Part shown: in pieces, positions 1 to 8,600 of the stretch
Layout of the letters: each line of letters begins with the position of its first letter
Position numbering within the stretch: the first letter of the stretch is position 1
From: an uncultured Bacillota bacterium
GTDB taxonomy: Bacteria; Bacillota_I; Bacilli_A; RFN20; CAG-826
Direction: 5' to 3'
Assembly (NCBI GenBank): GCA_949287245.1
Contig: CASEFL010000008.1
Location: 1 to 48,582, forward strand
Length of the DNA stretch: 48,582 nt
Notes under the pieces: generated by a model
Database searches by the model: none
What the model was told of the DNA's origin: nothing
Seen by the model: only the letters and a program-made list of their open reading frames with translations
Made by a program: the position numbers and the translations under genes

Positions 1-41
1 AATTTAACGAGGAATAACTTCTCCTCGAGTGTTCTTTTCAT
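1..41 (-). CDS. start of an unknown gene, cut by the window edge
   Basis: Reading leftward, an ATG at 41-39 opens a frame of 13 codons (MKRTLEEKLFLVK) that runs off the window without a stop. A GGAGG ribosome site lies at 55-51, 9 nt before the ATG, which is good spacing. The gene follows tRNA-Ser(GCU) on the same strand. Too little is present to name a family. It does not resemble a JetD start that I recognise, but 13 residues cannot exclude one. Confidence 0.45.
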   Translation of the reverse strand, partial: MKRTLEEKLFLVK

Positions 42-105
42 AGAAAAAATCCTCCATTCATCTTACCCTACTTGGGCAAAATTATGGGGGATATTTCATT
101 TCTTG

Positions 106-197
106 TGGCGGAGGCATCGAGATTCGAACTCGAGCACCGGTAAACCCGATCTAACAGTTTAGCAAACTGCCCCCTTCGGCCTCTTGGGTATGCCTCC
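106..197 (-). tRNA. tRNA-Ser(GCU)
   Basis: On the minus strand the acceptor GGAGGCA (197-191) pairs with TGCCTCC (116-110), followed by G and an encoded CCA (108-106). The anticodon loop is TTGCTAA with anticodon GCT. A long variable arm and a TTCGAAT T-loop are present, as expected for serine. It lies 45 bp downstream of jetC and may be read from that operon or from a weak promoter-like TTCCTC-17-TATTCT in between. Confidence 0.95.
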
Positions 198-242
198 AAG
201 CGATGGCAAGAATACCACGACTTTCCCAAGAGAGGAAGTAAA

Positions 243-3200
243 TTATTCGTTAACTTCGTCCGTATTTACAATTTCCTCTGTTTCAGGAGCCTTTTTTCCC
301 CCTTGATAACAAGTTAGATGCTCATTACGGCTGACAAGCACTAAGGTGCTATCAATGTGATCGGCTAAATATGAGAAACGTGAAGTAGGAACCGATACAA
401 GAAGTTGAATGTCTAAAGAACGATAGAATTCCATCATGTCTTCAATTCGGTCGCTATCCATATTGTTGAAAGCTTCATCCAACATAACGATTTCACAAGG
501 AGAGGAACCACTTCTCTTTTTCAGTTCAAAAGCGCTATCAAAGGAAGCAGCAATTAAAACATAGAATGGCGTTTGTGTTTCCCCTCCAGAACGCGCACGA
601 ACATTATCGCTATATCGCTTCTCTTGACCATCGGGAGTTGTTTCCACAATATCGTAACTTAAATAGTTTCGATAATCACAGAAACGCTCAATGGTTTCTG
701 CACTACTTTCAGCAGGATTTTCACTTGATAAAATGCGGAAAAGATAATCCATTGTCGAGCGATTTTCACCAGATAATAAGGAAGTAAATAGGTTACTTTG
801 ATAGTAATCTTCACTCGTATTTACGGCAATATCATATATCTTACGAAGTTCAGGGTCATTGGTAGGCTTAACAAGGAAGCGATAAATGGAATGTGCACTG
901 CCAAAAGGATGGCGCTTTAAGGTTTTGTTTAATTTTTGAATTTGTAAGTCAGCTTGTTCAATATTGCTTCGTAAACCAACTAAGAAACCACTTTTGAAGT
1001 TTTCAACCGCAACCATGGAGGCTTGTTCGGCCTTGCTTCTTGCCGAGACTAAGCTATCTTTTGTAATCTTATGATAACGTTCAATATAAAGAGGTAAATT
1101 CTCTAAAACAGGCTCCACATCATTTTGATTAAATTTATCGTTATAAGATGCCATGATGCGGGTAATCTTTCGCTCTGATTCCCCAAGGACCCGTTTGTTT
1201 TCTTCGTGTTCTTCACGAATCTTACTAGCGGCACCTTTTCCATAATTATGAAGTTTATGCTCCGCTAAATCTTGAATTAAAGGATCGCTATGATCAAGTA
1301 AGTAAAGATCATAAGAACGCTTTGAATTTTCTTTCGCGGCCATCGCTTGCTCTAAAGCAAGATTATAACGTCCGCGTTCTTCGGCAATCTCATCTCTTCT
1401 CTTGAATAAAGATTCTTGTTCTTCGTGTAAAGCTTTTTCTTTTGCATCAATGGCTTCTATAGCGGCACCAAACTTGGTTAAATCCTCTTCCGCCATGCTT
1501 TGTTCATAAGTACGAATCCGCTCAAGAGTTTCTTCTTTCTTTTTGCTAATTTCATCTTCTTCGTTCCATCTAGAAGGCAAGGAACGAAGAGGCATTGGGT
1601 CAAGACGCAAGGAAAGTTGTAGTTTTTCTTCAATAGGAGAAAGTTCGTTTTCCAGTTCACTAATCCGTGTCGAAAGATCCTGATAACGATCTTTCATGGC
1701 TTGAAGTTGACGCCCAATAGATTCTTGACCAATGCATAAAACAAAGTTTGGATCTTTGGCAATATAACGAATGGAAGTACCATCGTAATATAAGCCATCT
1801 CTTGTCATCCATTTATAATCTTCCCGTCCTAAGGGCTCATCTACAGCTTTGATATCCCCAAGTAAGAAGTCAACATAAGCCCGTACCAAAGGAAGTTCTT
1901 CTTCCCCAGATGCAGCAACCGCGCAATGGACTAAATCCGCTAAAGAATTATCCACTTTAAAAGGCACATCGCCTAAAGTTGAACTATCAATAACTCCAGG
2001 CGCGCCCTCTTCTTTTAACTCAGGATGACTGGAGACAACTTTTGCCGCCTCTTGATAAAATCTTTGAGGAACAAAAACGTCATAACGTCGATTCCCTAAT
2101 AAGCGTTCAATGGCTTCATCCCAAGACTCATCCTTCATCTCTAAACAGTCGCATAAAGGATTGCAGGCAAATTCATCTTCGAGTTGGAATCTTTCTTCTA
2201 ATAGGTGATAAAGATTTTTCGCCCCAACGGGGAAATCCCGTTCATGGCTTTCAAGCATTTGAATTTTGGGAGAAAGAAGACGTAATTCCTCTAATAAATT
2301 CTCTTTATTTTGACGAATTCGTTCTTTTTCACTTCGATATTGCTGACGAATTAAAGATAAAGAACTATCGTAACTTTCAAGAGCTTTTCTTAAACTAAGA
2401 CCATCTCGTTTCTTGGCAATATTCGATAAAGAGGATTTAAAACCTAAAGCAAGAGAAGACTCATCTAAGGTTTCTAACTGGCGGAGGAAAGAAACATCAT
2501 CCGCCGCTAAGGAGGCTAAACGAGAATCAAAAAGAGCAACATCACCTTTTAAACGGCTAATTTCGGTTCGTTCATCCCTATTTTCTAAAGCAGTCCGTTC
2601 TTGTCTTAAAGAGGCTAAAGCTTCATTAATTTCTAACCGACGGGCATCAAAAGCGCGTTCTTTTTCCCGTAAAGAGGCCAAATCTTCTTCGGCTTTTGTT
2701 CTTGCTTTTTCGGCCTCTTCTAAACTAATTTTCAAATCTAAAATTTCTAAAGCTTCTTCTTCTTTTAAAGCGTGATCTCTTTCCTCGGATAAAGAGAGAA
2801 GAGGAAGTAAGGCTTTGGCTTTTTCTTCTTCGTGATGAAGAAGAGTTGCAATATCTTGATACGCTTTTGCGGCCTCTTTTACCTCATCTAAGGAAACGTT
2901 TCGTTTTTGAAGTAAGAAATTGTTGGTAAATTCAAGTAAGTCAGCATTGGGATCAAATGCAATTGCGCTACTTAATAAAGTTTCGTATTCATCGGGTAAA
3001 TCAAGAGATTTTCGTACTTGAATGTAAGAAGAAGCAAGAGATTGGGCCTCTAAAGGAATAAAGGGAATCCCCTCACTTGTTGCAACCTTCTTTAATCCTT
3101 CAAAATTTAAAACTGATTTTGTTCCATCATCGCGATATTCAAAGAAAAGAGAATCATCAATTGGACCACGCAATTCATAAAATTTCGAAGGAAGAAGAAT

Positions 3201-3557
3201 TCCTCCAGTAATTTGTAAAACGCAGCCTAAAGTAACAAGAGATTCGCCATCTTCAAACTCTAAAGCAAGATGGGTAATAATATCGGATTCTGGACGTAAA
3301 AATTCTTTTCCTACAGCACCAATACGCGCACGCATATAGGTTTCCACCGTTCTTCTTGTTCCTGACATCCCATTTCTTGACGCCATATTAAATTTCTTTT
3401 GCGCTAAGCCGCCAGAAAGAACATAGTGAATCGCATCAACCAAAGTCGATTTTCCTGACCCGTTATCGCCAGAAATTAATAAATTCCCACGAATTTGGAT
3501 TGTTTGATTGGTAAATAAATGCCAATTAATTAGCTTCACTCTCGTTAGTTTCTTCAT
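243..3557 (-). CDS. jetC: JetC/MksB-like SMC ATPase of a Wadjet-type complex
   Basis: This is the 1104-residue motor subunit of an SMC-like complex related to MukB/MksB. Walker A (GDNGSGKST) is at residues 30-38. Long charged coiled coils run at about 230-350 and 620-850. The ABC signature RSGGETQ is near 988 and Walker B (VMLDEAFNNMD) near 1020. This is the usual order and size for JetC. The start follows GGAGG by 8 nt and overlaps the end of jetB by 32 nt, so translation is probably coupled. In known Wadjet systems JetABC extrudes DNA loops and JetD, a Toprim-type nuclease, cuts small circular DNA. Here no jetD follows: the next gene is a tRNA. The complex may therefore act as a condensin (MksBEF-like) or use a distant nuclease. 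Confidence 0.88.
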   Translation of the reverse strand: MKKLTRVKLINWHLFTNQTIQIRGNLLISGDNGSGKSTLVDAIHYVLSGGLAQKKFNMASRNGMSGTRRTVETYMRARIGAVGKEFLRPESDIITHLALEFEDGESLVTLGCVLQITGGILLPSKFYELRGPIDDSLFFEYRDDGTKSVLNFEGLKKVATSEGIPFIPLEAQSLASSYIQVRKSLDLPDEYETLLSSAIAFDPNADLLEFTNNFLLQKRNVSLDEVKEAAKAYQDIATLLHHEEEKAKALLPLLSLSEERDHALKEEEALEILDLKISLEEAEKARTKAEEDLASLREKERAFDARRLEINEALASLRQERTALENRDERTEISRLKGDVALFDSRLASLAADDVSFLRQLETLDESSLALGFKSSLSNIAKKRDGLSLRKALESYDSSLSLIRQQYRSEKERIRQNKENLLEELRLLSPKIQMLESHERDFPVGAKNLYHLLEERFQLEDEFACNPLCDCLEMKDESWDEAIERLLGNRRYDVFVPQRFYQEAAKVVSSHPELKEEGAPGVIDSSTLGDVPFKVDNSLADLVHCAVAASGEEELPLVRAYVDFLLGDIKAVDEPLGREDYKWMTRDGLYYDGTSIRYIAKDPNFVLCIGQESIGRQLQAMKDRYQDLSTRISELENELSPIEEKLQLSLRLDPMPLRSLPSRWNEEDEISKKKEETLERIRTYEQSMAEEDLTKFGAAIEAIDAKEKALHEEQESLFKRRDEIAEERGRYNLALEQAMAAKENSKRSYDLYLLDHSDPLIQDLAEHKLHNYGKGAASKIREEHEENKRVLGESERKITRIMASYNDKFNQNDVEPVLENLPLYIERYHKITKDSLVSARSKAEQASMVAVENFKSGFLVGLRSNIEQADLQIQKLNKTLKRHPFGSAHSIYRFLVKPTNDPELRKIYDIAVNTSEDYYQSNLFTSLLSGENRSTMDYLFRILSSENPAESSAETIERFCDYRNYLSYDIVETTPDGQEKRYSDNVRARSGGETQTPFYVLIAASFDSAFELKKRSGSSPCEIVMLDEAFNNMDSDRIEDMMEFYRSLDIQLLVSVPTSRFSYLADHIDSTLVLVSRNEHLTCYQGGKKAPETEEIVNTDEVNE

Positions 3558-4173
3558 CTTCGCTTCCTCCGATGTACTTGGATAACCGATCTTCTAACTC
3601 AGCCAAAGAAGAACTATCCACTAAAATTAATACACTGTTATAAATGACAATAGGGGTTTCTCCCTTACTAGGATCCTCTTGAAAATCAATAACTTTATAT
3701 CTTTTAAGGGTAGTAAGAGCGTTCTTAAAATCCGTCATCCCCACCCCATCAGGATAAATTTCTGTTTCGTTTAGTTTTTTTAAGATTTCTTCAACCGTAA
3801 CAATAACGCTGTTATAAGAAGCAATTTTTCTATCTCCTTTATAAGCAAGAGAACGAAGAATTAAAAGAACAACGGTTTCAAGTTTTTTAAGACGTAACCG
3901 GTTTCGTTCATTATCACCACGGATATAACAAAGTCTTTTTTCGCGATCAACAAGGAAAGAAATGTCTAAAAAGCGGAAAAAATCTTCTAATACAGCTTTA
4001 TAGCTTCCTGTTGCAACATAATAGTCGTCTTGATCTTGTCTTTTATCTTGGACTAAAAAAGTTTCGTTTAATAAACGCAACACAATTTTGGCAAAACGGT
4101 CGCATTTTGTTTCCGAAGAAGCAATAAGTCCATATTTTTCTTGGAAATCGGATAAGACATTAAGTTTTCCCAT
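3526..4173 (-). CDS. jetB: JetB/MksE-like subunit (DUF4194)
   Basis: The 215-residue product sits between the other two subunit genes, in the order jetA-jetB-jetC that is typical of Wadjet operons. Size and sequence style fit the DUF4194 family, winged-helix KITE-like proteins (MukE/MksE relatives) that bridge the kleisin and the SMC heads. The gene starts 2 nt after jetA ends, and its AAAGGAG ribosome site lies inside the jetA tail. The acidic C-terminal tail (SEDEETNES) is encoded where the frame overlaps jetC. Function is inferred from family and neighbours; no catalytic residues are expected. Confidence 0.82.
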   Translation of the reverse strand: MGKLNVLSDFQEKYGLIASSETKCDRFAKIVLRLLNETFLVQDKRQDQDDYYVATGSYKAVLEDFFRFLDISFLVDREKRLCYIRGDNERNRLRLKKLETVVLLILRSLAYKGDRKIASYNSVIVTVEEILKKLNETEIYPDGVGMTDFKNALTTLKRYKVIDFQEDPSKGETPIVIYNSVLILVDSSSLAELEDRLSKYIGGSEDEETNESEAN

Positions 4174-4175
4174 TT

Positions 4176-5549
4176 TTAGTCTCCTTTCTTTTCAATTAAA
4201 TAGTCATCTAGAAGATAGGCACCAAGTTCAAACTGTTCTCCTGTTGGTGCTCCAATTTCAAATCCTTCTGGCGCGTAGGCAGGGGCTAAAGAAAGTTTTA
4301 TGAAGCCATCTAACCCTTCTTGATTCAGTTCAGAAGCATATTCGGAATCGGAATTCATAACTTCTTTTAAGAAATCGACGATGGAATTTTTGCCATATCG
4401 TCTCTCTTCTTTTAAGAAACGTTCTGCGCGGGCAATAGCCTCTAAATCTTCTTCCCCTTCTTCAAAAGGTACTTCTCCTGGTGCTTTTCTTTGTAAATAT
4501 CGAGGTTTATAAATACTATCAGGAGCAATTGTCGCTAAATTATAAGGGGCAAAAGGTGTTTCAATTTCTTTCTCGTTAGGAATTTTCTTTAAAAGTTTCA
4601 AGGAACGATTTAAAGCTCCTTCAATATCGCGGAAATTATTTAAACGGAATTCAAGAATGGCACGTGTTGCTTGAACGTAAGAAGTATTTCGCATGGAAAT
4701 TTCTTTGATTTGATTCGGCATTGAATCGAAAAGATCAAGAACGGTGTCAAGCACTTCTGTTACAAAGTTCGTCGCTTCTTTCCGGTTTTCTTCACAATCA
4801 TCAAGATGTTTTGTTAGAAGGTAATCACCAACTAACCCTTCCATAACCGTTTCTTCTTTTAAATGCTCAATGGCTTTAATCACATCAACGTGACGAATCT
4901 CCGGATTATGAGGACCTTGTAAATTATTTAAAGCAAGTAGAGCAGGGTGTCTTTGGAATTCAATAAGTAAGGTATCTAAAATTTCTTTCTCTGTCTTTCC
5001 TTCTTCCTCTAACGCTTTTGCGGCAAAACGCTTAATTTGGCTATTAACAGAAAGAAGATGACGATATAACTGCGCACATTTATTGCTTAATTGTTCTAAA
5101 GCGGCTGTGCTTTTTCCATAATCAAAGGCTTTTAACGAACGGTAAATGTCCTCGGATAAACCAAAGTATTCGTTGCTTCTTTCCTCTTCTTCCGCAATTT
5201 CTAGAAGAACAGGAACAATTTTCATAAAGGCGTCACTTCGTGAGAGCCGTTCGGTAAAACCGTCGCCTTCTTCTTTATCTAACCAGCCATATTCCACAAG
5301 GCGTCTTAAAAAGGAACGTGCTTTCTCAAGAGGAGTCTTTGCCTCAATTTCAAAGTCATCAATGATGTCTTTTTGCATTTGTGAAGCAAGATAAGAGGCT
5401 AGTTCATCTTTATCTGCATCAAAACGCAAAGGCCCGTAATAATCGTCAATTAGGGCAATTAAGCGATAACTTTCTTCTACGTTACCTAGAGCAAGTACCC
5501 GGAAGAACTCTTTGGGTAAATTTCGATATAAAGGGGGAAATCTTTTCAT
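4176..5549 (-). CDS. jetA: JetA/MksF-like kleisin subunit (DUF3375)
   Basis: First gene of the jetABC operon, 457 residues from the ATG at 5549. The length, helical composition and place before the DUF4194 gene match DUF3375 (JetA), the MukF/MksF-like kleisin that links the SMC heads. A GTG three bases earlier (5552) is possible, but ATG is preferred. No ribosome site is visible. Instead an extended -10 (TGT-TATAAT, 5566-5558) ends 8 nt before the ATG, so the mRNA may be nearly leaderless. A strong terminator for the upstream helicase gene lies just before this promoter, so jetABC is its own transcription unit. Confidence 0.82.
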   Translation of the reverse strand: MKRFPPLYRNLPKEFFRVLALGNVEESYRLIALIDDYYGPLRFDADKDELASYLASQMQKDIIDDFEIEAKTPLEKARSFLRRLVEYGWLDKEEGDGFTERLSRSDAFMKIVPVLLEIAEEEERSNEYFGLSEDIYRSLKAFDYGKSTAALEQLSNKCAQLYRHLLSVNSQIKRFAAKALEEEGKTEKEILDTLLIEFQRHPALLALNNLQGPHNPEIRHVDVIKAIEHLKEETVMEGLVGDYLLTKHLDDCEENRKEATNFVTEVLDTVLDLFDSMPNQIKEISMRNTSYVQATRAILEFRLNNFRDIEGALNRSLKLLKKIPNEKEIETPFAPYNLATIAPDSIYKPRYLQRKAPGEVPFEEGEEDLEAIARAERFLKEERRYGKNSIVDFLKEVMNSDSEYASELNQEGLDGFIKLSLAPAYAPEGFEIGAPTGEQFELGAYLLDDYLIEKKGD

Positions 5550-5557
5550 CACTTTTT

Positions 5558-5566
5558 ATTATAACA
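5558..5566 (-). promoter_or_regulatory. extended -10 promoter of jetABC
   Basis: Minus-strand TGT-TATAAT, a perfect extended -10, lies 8 nt before the jetA ATG. No clear -35 is seen; its place is taken by the helicase gene's terminator stem. Confidence 0.6.
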
Positions 5567-5591
5567 AAAAGAGGGGGATATTTCCCCCTCT
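5566..5591 (-). terminator. terminator of the helicase gene
   Basis: The minus strand carries AGAGGGGG-6 nt-CCCCCTCT followed by TTTTTG. The 8-bp GC-rich stem lies 13 nt after the helicase stop codon and directly before the jetA -10. Confidence 0.85.
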
Positions 5592-5603
5592 AATTAATAT
5601 TTC

Positions 5604-8600
5604 TTATCGAAGTAGAGAAACGGTCATATCGGCATCTATTTTTATACCGAGCCTACCTCCTTGATTAGCCTTTAAGGCATTGCCTAAATAATTGGAGGCC
5701 TTCTTAATTAATTTTTCGTTTCCAAAAAGAAGTGATACTTGTTTATATAAGTCGGAAGCTAACATCTTCCCTTGATCGTGGAGAATATCACGCATCGCAT
5801 TACCAAGTTCAATGTAAGAAATATCACAAACATCGCGGGACTCACCTTTTGCTGGTAATCGATAGAACGAATAGGAATAACAAAGACCACTATCGGGCCA
5901 ATAGAAACGATAAGAACCACAAAATTCAATATAGACGTAAGGAAGGCAAGTTTGTAAAGCTTTCTGGAAGAAACCACGAATGTTCGCAGTCATGCGATCA
6001 ATTTGATAGCGAGCCTTAAATCTTTCTTTTAAAGTTTCTTCGGAAATAGGTGCTTCTTTGGCAATTACCTCACGTAAGAATAAAGAAAGGTTTTGTTTTT
6101 CTTTCTCGTTTTCAACAAAAGGACGCGGGGTAATTTCCGAAAAGACATAAGTAATGGCGTGACGGTTCCGTTCAACTTTCTTTGAAACTAAGTTGAGAGA
6201 AGTCTTATCCTCTTCCTCATTTTTGTCCTCTTCTTCACTTTGTGAATTAATGGCGTGATTAATCGCTTCGACAATTTGATTTAAACAAGAATCTGGGTGA
6301 TCAAAAAACTCCACTGACCACATCCGATAAATCTTCCAACCAAGATTTTTAAGAATTTCTGGTTGAACGATATTTCGATCTCGACAAGTTGGTGTATTTG
6401 TATAACTATCCCCATCAAGAATAATTCCTAAGATATAACGATCACCAAAACGTGGGTCATGAATAGCCACATCGATTTTAAAAGTCGAAGCTCCCACATT
6501 TGTATCCACACTAAAGCCTTTATTCCGCAATTCATCGGCCAAAAAATTAGCAATTGATGGCACTTCTGCACGGATTTTCCCTCTAGATAAGTACGGGAGA
6601 GCAGAAATTCCTCGTTGCGCAAAAGATAAAAACTCTTTTAGTCTTCTCGCCCCTTCATAAGTAGCCCGCTCGGCAGGAATTTCTTCTGCATAAACGGAAG
6701 AAAAGACAATCATTTCTTCCCTAGCGCGAGAAACAGCAACATTTAAACGTCGTGCTCCTTTTTCTTGTTGAGTTAAAGGCCCAAAGTTAATGGACATTTT
6801 TCCTGTTTTACGGTCAGGAGCATAGGTGATAGAAAAGAAAATACAATCGCGCTCATCCCCTTGTACATTTTCTAAATTTTTAACAAAAATGCTTTCTCCT
6901 CCAGGAAGAGCATTGGTCAAATTATTCGACGCTAAAAAACGTTCCAAATAGTCTTCAATTAAGTTTTGTTGAGGCTCGTTAAACGTCACAATACCAATAG
7001 AGTGCTTTGATAACTCTGGATCTTTTAAACGACGAATGACTTCTTTGACAATGGCTTTCGCTTCTTCTTGATTCCGATTATTGCTATAAGTGCCTTTTAC
7101 GTAACGGAAAGAAACGGCAGAACTTTCTTCTCCAGGAGAAGGGAAAGTTAAAAGAGTATTGCCATAGAAGCGACGATTGCTAAAAGCAATAAGCGATTCA
7201 TGACGACTTCGATAATGCCAATTTAAAGAACGTTTGGGAAAACCAAGAGCCTCCGCATCCTCTAAAAGTGATTCCAAATCACTTCCTAAAACAAAGGAAA
7301 CATCATCTCCATCCGTCGGTCCATTAATGGAAGTTTTAAAGAACATACTAGGAGGCATCTGATTTTTATCTCCTGCAATAATGCAAGATTTTCCACGAGA
7401 TATTGACCCAACCGCTTCTGCGGTAGGAATTTGCGATGCTTCATCAAAAATAACAACATCAAATTGGTGCTTTTCCGCGTTTAAATACTGAGCAACAGTA
7501 ACCGGTGACATTAAGAAACATGGGCAAAGTTTTAAAATAATGTCCGCGAAATCATCAAGAATTTTCCTTAAGGGGAAACCACGGAAAGAACCGGCACAAA
7601 TTTTCTTTAAATTGGCAAGTTTCGTTGATGGCGCCATTGGTGAAGACATATCGGGATAACAAGAAGTAATACGAGCAAAAGTTTCTTCAACGGTTAAACG
7701 CGCAAAATCACGAACATATTTTTTATATTGATTAATGTCACGCGTTGTATCGCTAGAATCCACTCTCCCTAAACTTCTATCGCCAATCTTTTTTTCATCA
7801 ACAGCAATAGTGGCAATCGTATTTCCTAAACTATGTTCAAAAATATCGACTAAATCTTCGGCGTCAAAAACTCCTTTTTCATAATCTTCTATAAGCTCGG
7901 AAGGCACAACCTTTTTTGCCTTGAGAACATCTCCTTGTAAATTGCACCAATACACTAAACGACCCTTATCACCACTAATCGTCCGTACACAAGATCTCGC
8001 ATATTGGAAGAAATTATAAGAAGGATCATCAAAATATCGTTCAAAATCAAAGTCATAGTCATCTTTAAGCATCTCACCATAATCCATCAGTTGCTCATAA
8101 GAATTGACCATACGCACAAAATCAGGATCAAAAATTTGTTGATCAGAACGGAAATAAGTGCTGAAGAAATTGGAAATTTCGGAAAAATCATGGCCTTTTG
8201 CAGGGTTTAATTGCTTAACAAGTTCACTAACAAGAAAGGTTTTCGAGAATTTTTTAATTAAAGCATCAAAATCAGCTGCCGTTCTTGGAGAATGAGCGGC
8301 AATGATTCTATCAGCCTGTCTTTCTTCAATGGTAGCAAAAGAAAGGGTAGAAGATGCGGAATGTAATTGTTTTAAATTCGAAGAAAGTTCAATTAAACCA
8401 TTATCTTTAAGGGCTGTTTTATTTTTTGCATAAGAACTATATTCCTTCCGGAGCTTACTCATCGCCCTATGTTTCTTAAAGAAAGATAACCCTTGGGCAT
8501 AAGAAATTTTGGCAGCAAACATGGCAGAATCTTTGGCCTTTTCACAAACTTCTAATTTCCAATCTTTTTCAATATTTTCGCGGAGGAGGTAATAGTTTTT

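Noticed and set aside
106-5549. tRNA-Ser(GCU) as an integration site for the defence island
   Set aside because: The island lies on the 5' side of the tRNA, no repeat of the tRNA 3' end was seen at the other border, and no integrase gene is present.
8004-8210. Small plus-strand frames inside the helicase and other large genes
   Set aside because: They lie opposite well-supported genes, have skewed Ile/Lys/Phe composition and no ribosome sites, so they are shadows.
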